NCBI GenBank assembly: GCA_020442235.1
Contig: JAGRKQ010000063.1
Span: 1 to 11,562 of the forward strand
DNA length: 11,562 nt
Source: Hyphomicrobiaceae bacterium
Lineage (GTDB): Bacteria; Pseudomonadota; Alphaproteobacteria; Rhizobiales; MH13
Reading direction: 5' to 3'
Shown here one piece after another: positions 1 through 7,339 of the stretch. How positions within the stretch are numbered: the first letter of the stretch is position 1; every line of letters starts with the position of its first letter. The notes under the pieces were generated by a model. The model had not been told where the DNA came from. It did no database searches and saw only the letters and a program-made list of their open reading frames with translations. The translations under genes were made by a program, and so were the position numbers.

Positions 1-620
1 AGCGGATCGTCCTCGGCAATCGTATCGGGGAAAGCCTGTCCGCCATTGAGGACGTCGATCAGCTTGTGAATACGGCGTTCCAGATAGCTGACGACATTGA
101 CGACCTTGCGGGTGCGCTGGCCGGTGATGTCCTGGAAAGAGCAAGCCGTGTAAATCTGCGTCGCCTGATCGTCGAGGATGTCGCAAAAGGAATCCGGGGC
201 GCCGTTCTCGCGCAGTGTCCAGGCGATTTCCTGAATCTTCTCAGCGGCTTCGAGGATTTCCCCGGTTGCCTGCTCGGTATGGGAGACGATGGCGTCAAGC
301 TCGGTCACGGCCTCGTCGAAACGATCGCCGCTCTTGCCCTCGGTCTGGATCTGGGCAATCTCGGATTTCGCGCGCTCGATGGCCTCGGCGAGATCGGCGA
401 TCTCGAACCGGATGGTGGCGATGGCCGGATCGGCGCCCTTCTTGTCCACCTTGCCCTCGATGCGCTCGATGGCGCCAAGGATCGTTTCGGTGTCGGCATG
501 ACGGTTGCGGCGTGCATATTCGGCCAGAAACCAGCGTCCCCGCTCGGTTTCCATCACCGCTGCCTCGATCAGCGCGAAATCGTCTTCGCTGACCGTCGTC
601 GCTGGCAGGGTCTCGCTCAT
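1..620 (-). CDS. cheZ: CheZ-type CheY-P phosphatase (partial, C-terminus beyond left edge)
   Basis: The frame is open from an ATG at 620 to the left edge, giving 206 residues with no stop, so the C-terminus is missing. The protein is almost entirely alpha-helical and acidic. Residues 161-169 read SFQDITGQR, matching the CheZ active-site block: the family's catalytic Gln (Q147 in E. coli) corresponds to Q168, and the Asp that contacts CheY (D143) to D164, so both are present. CheZ dimers speed dephosphorylation of phospho-CheY through a long helical hairpin, and residues 75-190 fit such a hairpin. An N-terminal block near residues 27-48 (GRWFLAEYARRNR) precedes it. The start is supported by an AAGG-type ribosome site six bases upstream (627-630). 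No other chemotaxis gene lies in the window, so the partner response regulator is unknown. The family call is good; a role specifically in chemotaxis is inferred. Confidence 0.85.
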   Translation of the reverse strand, partial: MSETLPATTVSEDDFALIEAAVMETERGRWFLAEYARRNRHADTETILGAIERIEGKVDKKGADPAIATIRFEIADLAEAIERAKSEIAQIQTEGKSGDRFDEAVTELDAIVSHTEQATGEILEAAEKIQEIAWTLRENGAPDSFCDILDDQATQIYTACSFQDITGQRTRKVVNVVSYLERRIHKLIDVLNGGQAFPDTIAEDDP

Positions 621-685
621 CGGCCGCCTTTCCGCCCAAGGGCTCGAATCGTGGTCAAGGATAGAAATGCTCCGGTCCTGCCGCA
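621..685. promoter_or_regulatory. Divergent intergenic region between cheZ and the MFS gene
   Basis: These 65 bases separate two divergent starts and must hold leader signals for both unless transcription starts inside the neighbouring genes. On the minus strand the sequence GGAAAGG (627-633) lies six bases before the cheZ ATG and is a reasonable ribosome site. On the plus strand nothing like a Shine-Dalgarno sequence precedes the MFS ATG at 686; the nearest AAGGA (657-661) is 24 bases away, too far. I could not identify convincing -35/-10 boxes or an operator palindrome. Confidence 0.4.
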
Positions 686-1861
686 ATGACACTGAAGCGA
701 CTTGACCGGTCTTCCGTCAGCATTTCCCTCGTCTTTGCGGCGCAGTTTCTGGTGTTCGGGGTTTACATTCCGTTTTTTCCAGTCTGGCTTTCGGCACAAA
801 ATCGCACGGATGGCGAAATTGCCTGGCTTGTGGCGCTGCCTTTGCTTGTGCGCGTGGCGACGGTCGCCCTTTCCGCCTCGATCGCCGAGCGGTTTTCAGA
901 CCCGCGCCTGCCGATCTGGTTCTGCCTCGCCGTCTCGATCGTGCTTCTGGCGGCGCTCGGGCTGATGCCGGGCTTCTGGTCGCTGGCGGCGGCGATGGTG
1001 GTGCTGGCGCTGTTCTGGAACGTCATCCTGCCGCTTTCCGATGCGCTTGCCATCGACATTTCCCGTGTCACGGGGGCGAGCTACGGGCGGCTGCGGCTCT
1101 GGGGATCGGTGGCCTTCATTCTGGCCAATCTTGCCGGCGGAGCGATGATCGGCGCCTTCGGGGCCTGGACGGTGCTGCCGGCGCTCGTTGCCGGGCAGGT
1201 GCTGGCGCTGGGTGTCTCGGTGCTGCTGCCAGGGCGGCTGGCGTCGCAAAAACGCGCCGAACGCCCCTCGCTGTTCGCACCGCTTTCAAGCCTTTTGCGC
1301 CAGCCGGCCTTTCTTGCCGTCCTCATCGGCGGCGGGCTGGTGCAGGCCAGCCACGCCCTGCTTTACGGCTATGGTTCGATCGAATGGCGCTTGCAGGGCT
1401 TTTCCGATGCGGTCATCGGCATGTTCTGGGCCGTTGGTGTGATTGCCGAAGTCATCCTGTTCGCCTTTTCCGAGCGGGTTCTGGCGCGGATCGGCGCGCG
1501 CGGCATGCTGGTTCTGGGCGGATTGGGCGGGGTCGTGCGCTTTGCCCTTCTTGCCGTCTCACCGGGACTGGCGGCGACCTTTCTCGTGCAGATCCTGCAT
1601 GCGGCCTCTTTCGGGCTGACGCATCTCGGTGTTGTCGGTTTTGTTGCAAGGCGGGCCGGAGCGGGCGAAACCCGCGCCGCGCAAGGGCTTTTCGCGATGA
1701 TGTCAGGGGCGGCGATGGGCGGAGCGACGCTGCTGTCGGGCAAGGTCTATCCGCTTATGGGGGAAGCGGGCTATCTCGTCATGGCCGGTGTTGCCGGGCT
1801 CGGCCTCGCGATCCTGATGGCGGTGCGGCTCACCGTGCCGGCGGCTGACGCTGATTCCTGA
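686..1861 (+). CDS. MFS transporter, phenylpropionate permease (HcaT-like) group
   Basis: This is a 391-residue integral membrane protein with the length and hydrophobicity of a 12-helix major facilitator. The first helix follows a short basic N-terminus (residues about 11-35). The segment YGRLRLWGS (133-141), at the start of helix 5, is typical of the MFS_1-like / 3-phenylpropionate permease group that includes HcaT. A cytoplasmic loop rich in Arg, Lys and Pro near residues 184-200 separates the two six-helix halves. The substrate cannot be read from sequence; HcaT-group members are proton-driven uptake systems but many are uncharacterised. No upstream in-frame start is available, because a TAG lies at 662, so the ATG at 686 is taken although it lacks a ribosome site. 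The gene converges on dgcA with eight bases between stop codons, so a link with D-amino-acid metabolism is possible but only positional. Confidence 0.87.
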   Translation: MTLKRLDRSSVSISLVFAAQFLVFGVYIPFFPVWLSAQNRTDGEIAWLVALPLLVRVATVALSASIAERFSDPRLPIWFCLAVSIVLLAALGLMPGFWSLAAAMVVLALFWNVILPLSDALAIDISRVTGASYGRLRLWGSVAFILANLAGGAMIGAFGAWTVLPALVAGQVLALGVSVLLPGRLASQKRAERPSLFAPLSSLLRQPAFLAVLIGGGLVQASHALLYGYGSIEWRLQGFSDAVIGMFWAVGVIAEVILFAFSERVLARIGARGMLVLGGLGGVVRFALLAVSPGLAATFLVQILHAASFGLTHLGVVGFVARRAGAGETRAAQGLFAMMSGAAMGGATLLSGKVYPLMGEAGYLVMAGVAGLGLAILMAVRLTVPAADADS

Positions 1862-1869
1862 GCGCTCCG

Positions 1870-2856
1870 TCAGCCCCAGAGCGCGGACGGCACAGCACGG
1901 ATGATGCTGCCTTCAAAGACAAGCGGCGGCTCACGGTCGGCGGCCAGCAGAAGCGGGCCGTCGAGATCGACGAAAGCGGCGCCTTCGGCCACCAGGGTTG
2001 CCGGAGCCATGGCGAGCGACGTGCCCAGCATGCAGCCGACCATGACCTTCATGCCGGCCGCTTCGGCAGCGGCCTTCAGGGCCAGGGCCTCGGTCAGTCC
2101 GCCAGTCTTGTCGAGCTTGATGTTGATCGCCTCATACTTGCCGGCAAGAGCGGGAAAATCGGCCAGCGCGTGGGCGCTCTCATCGGCGCAGACCGGGACC
2201 GGATGGGCAACTCTTGCCAGCAGCGCGTCGTCCTTCGCCGGAAGCGGCTGCTCGATGAGATCGACCTTCATTTCGGCGCAGAGCGCCATCATCGGCACCA
2301 GCTGATCGCCGCTCCAGCCTTCATTGGCATCGACGATCAGCCGCGCGTTGGGCGCACCAGCCCGCACCGCCCGCAGCCGTGCCTCGTCGCCCTCCAGCCC
2401 GAGCTTGATCTTCAGGAGCGGGCGCGCGGCATTGGCGGCGGCGCTCGCCTGCATGGCTTCCGGCGTATCGAGGCTCAGCGTATAGGCGGTGACGAGGGGG
2501 GCGGATGCAGACATGCCGGCGAGAGAAGCGGCGCTGCGGCCGGCGGTCTTGGCTTCCAGATCCCAGAAGGCGCAATCGAGCGCGTTGCGCGCCGCGCCCG
2601 GCGGCATGGCCGCTTGCAGCCCTTTTCGGTCGAGACCCGCCGCCAGAGCCTCTTCCTGCTCGCGGATCGCGGCGATAACGCCCTCGACACTTTCGCCATA
2701 GCGCGCATAGGGCACGCATTCCCCGCGCCCGGCGCGGCCATTGTGCACATCGGTGAGGGTGACCGTCACGACGTGGATTTCCGTGCGGGCACCGCGCGAG
2801 ATCGCGAAGCGCCCGGCAATCGGGAAGGTCTCTGCGACAGCCTCCAGCCGGATCAT
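1870..2856 (-). CDS. dgcA: N-acetyl-D-glutamate racemase DgcA / dipeptide epimerase (enolase superfamily)
   Basis: A 328-residue enolase-superfamily enzyme of the muconate-lactonizing/dipeptide-epimerase subgroup. The KxK acid/base motif is at K149-K151 (LLKIKLG). Metal ligands are D176 in the DANEGW motif, E202 in IEQP and D225 in ADES. The second catalytic lysine is K247 in NIKLDKTGG, and the DxD pair of Ala-Glu epimerases is D297/D299. All catalytic residues are therefore present. By motifs alone it could be an L-Ala-D/L-Glu epimerase acting on murein peptides (YcjG/YkfB type). The DUF1611 gene directly upstream is the signature of the DgcN-DgcA pathway of D-glutamate catabolism, in which DgcA converts N-acetyl-D-Glu to N-acetyl-L-Glu, so that name is preferred. 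The ATG overlaps the dgcN stop (ATGA) and has no clear ribosome site, pointing to translational coupling. Cytoplasmic; no signal peptide. Confidence 0.87.
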   Translation of the reverse strand: MIRLEAVAETFPIAGRFAISRGARTEIHVVTVTLTDVHNGRAGRGECVPYARYGESVEGVIAAIREQEEALAAGLDRKGLQAAMPPGAARNALDCAFWDLEAKTAGRSAASLAGMSASAPLVTAYTLSLDTPEAMQASAAANAARPLLKIKLGLEGDEARLRAVRAGAPNARLIVDANEGWSGDQLVPMMALCAEMKVDLIEQPLPAKDDALLARVAHPVPVCADESAHALADFPALAGKYEAINIKLDKTGGLTEALALKAAAEAAGMKVMVGCMLGTSLAMAPATLVAEGAAFVDLDGPLLLAADREPPLVFEGSIIRAVPSALWG

Positions 2857-3872
2857 GGCAGCGTCTTGTAGAGCGCTTCCACGTGGTCGACGATCGGGTC
2901 AACGCCGAAACGCACCGGATCGGTGACGGGCAGGCCGTATTCCTCGCCGGTCGCCTGGACCAGCGCGCGCGCCGCATCCTCGGTCAGCGCCTTGGTGTTG
3001 ATGGCGATGCCGACACAGCGGATCGCCGGATTGGTGAGGCGTCCGAGCGCAATGGTCATGTCGATGACGTCGCGGATCGTTGGGAGCGCATGACGCACGC
3101 CGCGCATCGTCGTGCGGGTCGGCTCATGGCAGACGACGAAGGCATCGGGCTGTGAGCCGTGCAGAAGGCCAAGCGTCACACCGGCAAAGGAGGGGTGGAA
3201 CAGCGAGCCCTGGCCCTCGACCAGATCCCAGTGCTGCGCATCGTCGCTTTCGGGCGAAATCCACTCGGCCGCGCCGGAGATGAAATCGGCGACCACCGCA
3301 TCGAGGGCCACGCCGCGCCCGGAGATCAGGACGCCGGTCTGGCCGGTGGCGCGGAAGGTGGCGGCCATGCCGCGCGCCTGCATGCCCTGTTCCAGCGCGA
3401 TGGCGGTGTATTTCTTGCCGACGGAGCAGTCGGTTCCGACCGTCAGGAGCCGGCGGCCGTTGCGCTTCGTGCCCTTGCCGGTGTCGAAGCGCTGGGTGGC
3501 GTGACGCACGTCGAAAAGCTTCGCGCCATGCTTGGTTGCGGCTTCGCGGATGCGCGGATTGTCGCCAAGGCGCATGTGCAGCCCGCTGGCGACATCGAGG
3601 CCGGCCTCGATTGCCTCGACGACGGATTCGACCCAGTGGTCGGGCAAGACGCCGCCGGCATTCACCGCGCCGACGACGAGCGTCTTCGCGCCCTGCCGCG
3701 CCCCCTCGGCGATCGTCATGTCGGCAAGGCCGGTATCGGCCTTGCAGCCTGCAAGGCGCACCTGACCCAGGCACCAGTCGCGGCGCCAGTCGACCACACC
3801 GATGGCGGTCTTGGCGGCCAGCATGTCCGGAACATCGCCGAGAAACATGAGATAGGGACGTTCGATTTCCAT
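2853..3872 (-). CDS. dgcN: D-glutamate N-acetyltransferase DgcN (DUF1611 family)
   Basis: A 339-residue protein of the DUF1611 family: a Rossmann-like N-terminal half (about 1-125) and a P-loop-like C-terminal half. The phosphate-loop-like segment GTDCSVGKKYT is at about residues 146-156, and conserved family blocks such as VEGQGSLFHPSF follow it. Members formerly thought to be NTPases have been characterised as DgcN, which N-acetylates D-glutamate in the first step of D-Glu catabolism in marine bacteria. Two starts are possible: ATG at 3878 and ATG at 3872. An AAAGGAG ribosome site at 3880-3886 is one base from the first but seven from the second, so 3872 is chosen. It is the first gene of a two-gene unit with dgcA and is divergent from the MCE operon. 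The LysR- or other-type regulator often associated with such loci is not present here. Confidence 0.87.
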   Translation of the reverse strand: MEIERPYLMFLGDVPDMLAAKTAIGVVDWRRDWCLGQVRLAGCKADTGLADMTIAEGARQGAKTLVVGAVNAGGVLPDHWVESVVEAIEAGLDVASGLHMRLGDNPRIREAATKHGAKLFDVRHATQRFDTGKGTKRNGRRLLTVGTDCSVGKKYTAIALEQGMQARGMAATFRATGQTGVLISGRGVALDAVVADFISGAAEWISPESDDAQHWDLVEGQGSLFHPSFAGVTLGLLHGSQPDAFVVCHEPTRTTMRGVRHALPTIRDVIDMTIALGRLTNPAIRCVGIAINTKALTEDAARALVQATGEEYGLPVTDPVRFGVDPIVDHVEALYKTLP

Positions 3873-3879
3873 GAGCATG

Positions 3880-3886
3880 CTCCTTT
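3880..3886 (-). promoter_or_regulatory. dgcN: Ribosome binding site of dgcN
   Basis: AAAGGAG on the minus strand. It lies seven bases before the ATG at 3872 but only one base before the alternative ATG at 3878, and so decides the start in favour of 3872. Confidence 0.75.
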
Positions 3887-3974
3887 GGACCGGCCTTTGC
3901 CCTTGAGGCTACTCGACGCTTGTCCGGTCGGTCACTATTAGAAACAGGTCCGCCGGTTTGAGAAGGCGGATTTT
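3887..3974. promoter_or_regulatory. Divergent promoter region between dgcN and the MCE operon
   Basis: This stretch must carry the start signals of two divergent transcription units. I see the half-sites GACCGG (3888-3893) and CCGGTC (3924-3929), inverted to each other about 30 bases apart, which could be an operator but are short and GC-rich enough to occur by chance. A CTATTAG element near 3935-3941 resembles a -10 box, but no -35 element is correctly spaced. AAGGCGG (3963-3969) is the likely ribosome site of the downstream permease gene. Confidence 0.35.
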
Positions 3975-5111
3975 GTGAATATGTCACATGCCGAGGGAGC
4001 CGTTGTGGACGAAACCCGTCATCCCCCCGCGATCCGCATCGACGGAACGGTGGCACGGCTGACGGGCGCGTGGACGCAGGATCACGCCGGCGCGCTGGAT
4101 GACCTCGACCGCATGGCGCTGGAGGGCGCAACCCTTGCCGACGCTTCGCTGATCGACAGCATCGACACGATGGGCTGTCTGGCGCTGGCGCGGGCCGAAG
4201 AACGCCTCGGGCCGGGCGGGGCCGTGACCGGTCTTTCGCCGGCGGCGGTCGAGCTGTTCCAGATCGTGCGCGCCCATCACGGTGACGTTCTTCCCGCCGA
4301 CCCGCGCTTCAGTCTTCACCGCCTTGTGGAGAAGATCGGGCAGACGGCCATCAATGCCACCAGAGACGTTGCGGAATATCTATCCTTCCTCGGCGCGGTG
4401 ATCCTGCTCATGGGCAAGGGGCTTTTCAGGCCTCATCGCTGGCGGATCAATGCCCTTGTCACCCAGGTCGACCGCTCCGCCTTTCGCGCGGTGCCGATCA
4501 TCCTTCTGATCAATTTCGTCATCGGCGGCATCATCGCCCAGCAGAGTGCCTTCCAGCTTCGGGCCTTCGGGGCGGAGGTCTTCGTCGTCGATCTCATCGG
4601 CATTCTGGTTCTGAGAGAAATCGGCGTGCTCATCGCCTCCATCATGGTCGCGGGCCGCACCGGATCGAGCTACACGGCCGAAATCGGCTCGATGAAGATG
4701 CGCGAGGAAGTCGATGCGCTGCATGTGCTCGGCCTCGATGCGATGGCGGTTCTCGTCATGCCGCGCATCGTCGGGCTGATGATCGCGCTGCCGCTTCTGA
4801 CCTTTCTTGCCGACATGGCCGCGATCGGCGGCGGCATGACGGTGGGCTGGCTCTATTCAGGCATCCAGCCGGCGGTTTTCATTGACCGCATGCACGAGGC
4901 GATCCTTCTGGAAACGGTGATGGTCGGTTTCATCAAGGCGCCATTCATGGCGCTCATCATCGGCATCATTGCCTGCCTTGAGGGGCTGCGCGTTCAGGGC
5001 AGCGCGGAATCGCTCGGCACGCAGGTGACAACCTCCGTGGTCAAGGCGATCTTCATGGTGATCGTCCTCGACGGCCTTTTCGCCATGTTCTTCGCTTCGA
5101 TCGACTACTGA
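3975..5111 (+). CDS. MlaE-family lipid ABC transporter permease with N-terminal STAS domain
   Basis: A 378-residue fusion. Residues about 18-112 form a STAS-like (MlaB-type) domain with the motif IDTMG at 63-67, and residues about 125-378 are an MlaE permease. The permease hallmark, REIG...MVAGRTGSSYTAEIGSMK followed by an EEVDALHVLG segment, spans residues 214-253 and includes the amphipathic element that docks on the ATPase. In the classical E. coli Mla system the STAS protein MlaB is separate; here it is fused. Location is the inner membrane. The GTG at 3975 is used, with AAGGCGG ending five bases upstream. An ATG at 3981, and a GTG at 4005 preceded by GAGGGAG, are alternative in-frame starts; all keep the STAS domain. 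The stop overlaps the ATPase start by one base (TGATG), so the two are coupled. Confidence 0.93.
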   Translation: MNMSHAEGAVVDETRHPPAIRIDGTVARLTGAWTQDHAGALDDLDRMALEGATLADASLIDSIDTMGCLALARAEERLGPGGAVTGLSPAAVELFQIVRAHHGDVLPADPRFSLHRLVEKIGQTAINATRDVAEYLSFLGAVILLMGKGLFRPHRWRINALVTQVDRSAFRAVPIILLINFVIGGIIAQQSAFQLRAFGAEVFVVDLIGILVLREIGVLIASIMVAGRTGSSYTAEIGSMKMREEVDALHVLGLDAMAVLVMPRIVGLMIALPLLTFLADMAAIGGGMTVGWLYSGIQPAVFIDRMHEAILLETVMVGFIKAPFMALIIGIIACLEGLRVQGSAESLGTQVTTSVVKAIFMVIVLDGLFAMFFASIDY

Positions 5112-5890
5112 TGAGCGCCATGACCGACCCTTCCGACGAGTTTGCCATGCGCCTTCGCGGCATCGAAGTCGGATTCGGCTCACGCACCATCATCAAGGGT
5201 CTCGATCTCGACGTGCGCCGCGGCGAAATTCTCGGCTTCGTCGGCGCTTCGGGGACAGGAAAATCGGTGCTGATGCGCACGGTCCTCGGGCTGGTGAAGA
5301 AGCAGGCCGGCACGGTCGAGCTTCTGGATGCGCCCTATGACCGTCTGCCGCCGCGCGAGCGCGTGGAGATCGACAAGCGCATCGGCGTGCTGTTCCAGCA
5401 CGGGGCGCTGTTTTCCTCGCTGGACGTGAAGCACAACATTCAGGTGCCGATGCGCGAATATCTGTCGCTCTCCGGCGCGGCGATGGATGCGCTGGCGGCG
5501 ATCAAGCTTGCGATGGTCGGGCTCAAGCCGGAGGCTGCGCAGCGCCTTCCCTCCGAACTTTCCGGCGGCATGATCAAGCGCGCGGCGCTGGCGCGGGCCC
5601 TCGCTCTCGATCCCGACATCGTCTTTCTCGACGAGCCGACATCCGGGCTCGATCCCATCGGCTCGGCGGCCTTCGATGCGCTTATTGTCGACCTTCGCAA
5701 CGCTTTGGGCTTGACGGTTTTCATGGTAACGCACGATCTCGACAGCCTGTTTTCCGTCTGCGACCGCATCGCGGTGCTCGGCGAAGGGCGCATTCTGGTG
5801 ATCGGGACGCTGGATGAGGTGCGTCAATACGATCATCCCTGGGTGAGGGAATACTTCATCGAAGGGCGGGCAGCGGCCCGGCGGATCTGA
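5111..5890 (+). CDS. MlaF-family lipid ABC transporter ATP-binding protein
   Basis: A 259-residue ATPase, the usual length for MlaF/Ttg2A proteins. All nucleotide-binding motifs are present: Walker A GASGTGKS (45-52), Q-loop Q96, signature LSGGM (150-154), Walker B IVFLDEP (170-176) with the catalytic Glu E175, D-loop SGLD (178-181) and switch His H208. The methionine after LSGG is common in MCE-linked ATPases. It powers lipid movement through the permease encoded just upstream. The ATG shares one base with the permease stop codon and has no Shine-Dalgarno sequence, so it probably relies on termination-reinitiation. In-frame Met codons at 5120 and 5147 are weaker alternatives. The protein is cytoplasmic and peripheral to the inner membrane. 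Confidence 0.95.
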   Translation: MSAMTDPSDEFAMRLRGIEVGFGSRTIIKGLDLDVRRGEILGFVGASGTGKSVLMRTVLGLVKKQAGTVELLDAPYDRLPPRERVEIDKRIGVLFQHGALFSSLDVKHNIQVPMREYLSLSGAAMDALAAIKLAMVGLKPEAAQRLPSELSGGMIKRAALARALALDPDIVFLDEPTSGLDPIGSAAFDALIVDLRNALGLTVFMVTHDLDSLFSVCDRIAVLGEGRILVIGTLDEVRQYDHPWVREYFIEGRAAARRI

Positions 5891-5908
5891 GCGGCGCGGC
5901 AAGAAGAC

Positions 5909-7306
5909 GTGGAAACCAAGGCAAACCACTTTCTGATCGGTCTCTTCACCCTGGTGGTTCTCGCCGGGGCGTTGGGCTTCATCTATTGGGTGGTGTCGGC
6001 GGGCGAGGTGCGCCAGCGGGCGGAAATCATCTTCGAGTTCGACGGTCCGGTGACCGGACTTGCCCGCGGCAGCCCGGTCTATTTCAACGGCATCAAGATC
6101 GGCGAGGTCAGCGAATTGTCGCTCGATCCGGACGATCCTTCGCGGGCGATCGCCCTGGCGCGGGTCGATGCGACCGCGCCGATGAAGGCCGATACCGTCG
6201 CCGAACTCGGCATTCAGGGTCTGACGGGCATTGCCTATGTCAGCCTCTCCGGAGGGACGGCGCGTGCGCCGCGCATTCTCGATCCCGCCGTTCCGGTCCG
6301 CGTCATGGCGCGCACCTCGGCCATTCAGGACATCGTCGAAGGGGCACGGCGCATTCTGGAGCGTGCCGACCGGGTGATCGCCACGGTGGAGAATTTCGTT
6401 GTCGTCAACGAGCCGGTCCTCAGCGGAGCGGTCGCCGATGTGCGCCAGGTGACGCAGGCCTTTGCCGAAAACGCCGAAGGCTTCCGCGAGCTTGGGGCGA
6501 ACATTTCCGCCGCCGCCCAGCGTATCGGCACCATTTCGGAACGTGTCGACCGGGTGGCCGAGCGGGCCGACCAGATCCTTGCCACCATCAATCCCGAAGA
6601 TGTCGGCGCCATCGTCGCCAATGTGCGCGTGGTGACGGAAGATCTGACGACGCTGGGCGACGATGCGCGCGCGTTCCTGGCCAGCGGGTCGGCCGTGGTC
6701 GAGCGCCTCGATACGGCGGCGGTGACGCTCAACGCGACGCTCGACGATGCGCGCGGCATTGTCGGGGCCATCGACCGCCAGCAGATCGAGCGGGCGGTGG
6801 CCAACATCACCGGCTTCACCGACCGGCTTTCCGATTTCGACACCGATCTGACGGCCACGTTGACGGCAGCGCGCGGGGCGGCGGAGAACGTCACTGTCTT
6901 CACCGAGCGGCTTTCCGGCAACAGCGAGCGGCTGGACCGGATCTTCGCCGATGCCGAACTCATCGCTTCGCGGCTGGAAGAGGCCTCGCAGCGGGTCGAT
7001 GGCATTCTGGCCCGCGTCGATGGCATGCTGAACACCGAGGACGGCCAGGGGCTGGTGGCCGATGCGCGCGAGGCGGCGCGGGCGCTGCGCGATGTGGCGC
7101 GGGCCTTCGAGGCGCGCTCGGCCGAGATCGCCGACGGGCTCGCACGGTTCTCCGGGCGGGGGTTGCGCGATGTGGAAGCCTTCGTTGCCGACGGGCGACG
7201 GACCATGTCGCGGCTCGACCGCGTGCTCCAGACGCTGGAGCGCGATCCCTCCCAGATCATCTTTGGCAATTCCGGCGTGCCGGAATATGCTCCCCGGCGG
7301 CGCTGA
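5909..7306 (+). CDS. MlaD-family MCE-domain protein with long helical tail
   Basis: A 465-residue protein with one N-terminal membrane anchor (about 8-30), a single MCE domain (about 38-118, including the GLARGSPVYFNGIKIGEV block at 50-67) and a roughly 330-residue helical tail. It ends with a typical MCE-family C-terminus (LERDPSQIIFG, 443-453). E. coli MlaD is only about 180 residues; the long tail resembles that of mycobacterial Mce proteins or the needle of PqiB and suggests a hexameric tube extending into the periplasm. The tail contains repeats starting at residues 166, 227 and 288, exactly 61 apart, with a related copy at 374. The start is a GTG, 18 bases after the ATPase stop, with a weak AAGAAGA leader; the anchor begins eight residues later, so later starts are unlikely. 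It should act as the lipid conduit docked on the permease. Confidence 0.92.
   Translation: METKANHFLIGLFTLVVLAGALGFIYWVVSAGEVRQRAEIIFEFDGPVTGLARGSPVYFNGIKIGEVSELSLDPDDPSRAIALARVDATAPMKADTVAELGIQGLTGIAYVSLSGGTARAPRILDPAVPVRVMARTSAIQDIVEGARRILERADRVIATVENFVVVNEPVLSGAVADVRQVTQAFAENAEGFRELGANISAAAQRIGTISERVDRVAERADQILATINPEDVGAIVANVRVVTEDLTTLGDDARAFLASGSAVVERLDTAAVTLNATLDDARGIVGAIDRQQIERAVANITGFTDRLSDFDTDLTATLTAARGAAENVTVFTERLSGNSERLDRIFADAELIASRLEEASQRVDGILARVDGMLNTEDGQGLVADAREAARALRDVARAFEARSAEIADGLARFSGRGLRDVEAFVADGRRTMSRLDRVLQTLERDPSQIIFGNSGVPEYAPRRR
6404..7126 (+). repeat. Internal repeat in the helical tail of the MCE protein
   Basis: Four related protein segments begin at residues 166 (VNEPVLSGAVADVR), 227 (INPEDVGAIVANVR), 288 (IDRQQIERAVANIT) and 374 (LNTEDGQGLVADAR). 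The first three are exactly 61 residues (183 bp) apart; the fourth is 86 residues after the third. Each unit starts with a short polar cap and continues as an amphipathic helix. DNA identity between copies is low, so this is an old protein-level repeat rather than a recent tandem duplication. Confidence 0.6.
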
Positions 7307-7339
7307 GGGGCGCCGATCCATGTGCACAAGACCGGCGTG

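Noticed and set aside
66..689. A 207-codon plus-strand open frame opposite cheZ.
   Set aside because: The minus strand encodes a recognisable CheZ with its active-site motif; the plus-strand frame has no family resemblance and would overlap the MFS start.
3159..3941. A 260-codon plus-strand open frame opposite dgcN.
   Set aside because: The minus strand carries the DUF1611 family motifs and a proper ribosome site; the plus-strand frame is a compositional shadow.
3124..4131. A 335-codon minus-strand open frame overlapping dgcN in another frame and spanning the divergent promoter region.
   Set aside because: Arg/Pro/His-rich product without domains, overlapping both dgcN and the start of the STAS-permease gene.
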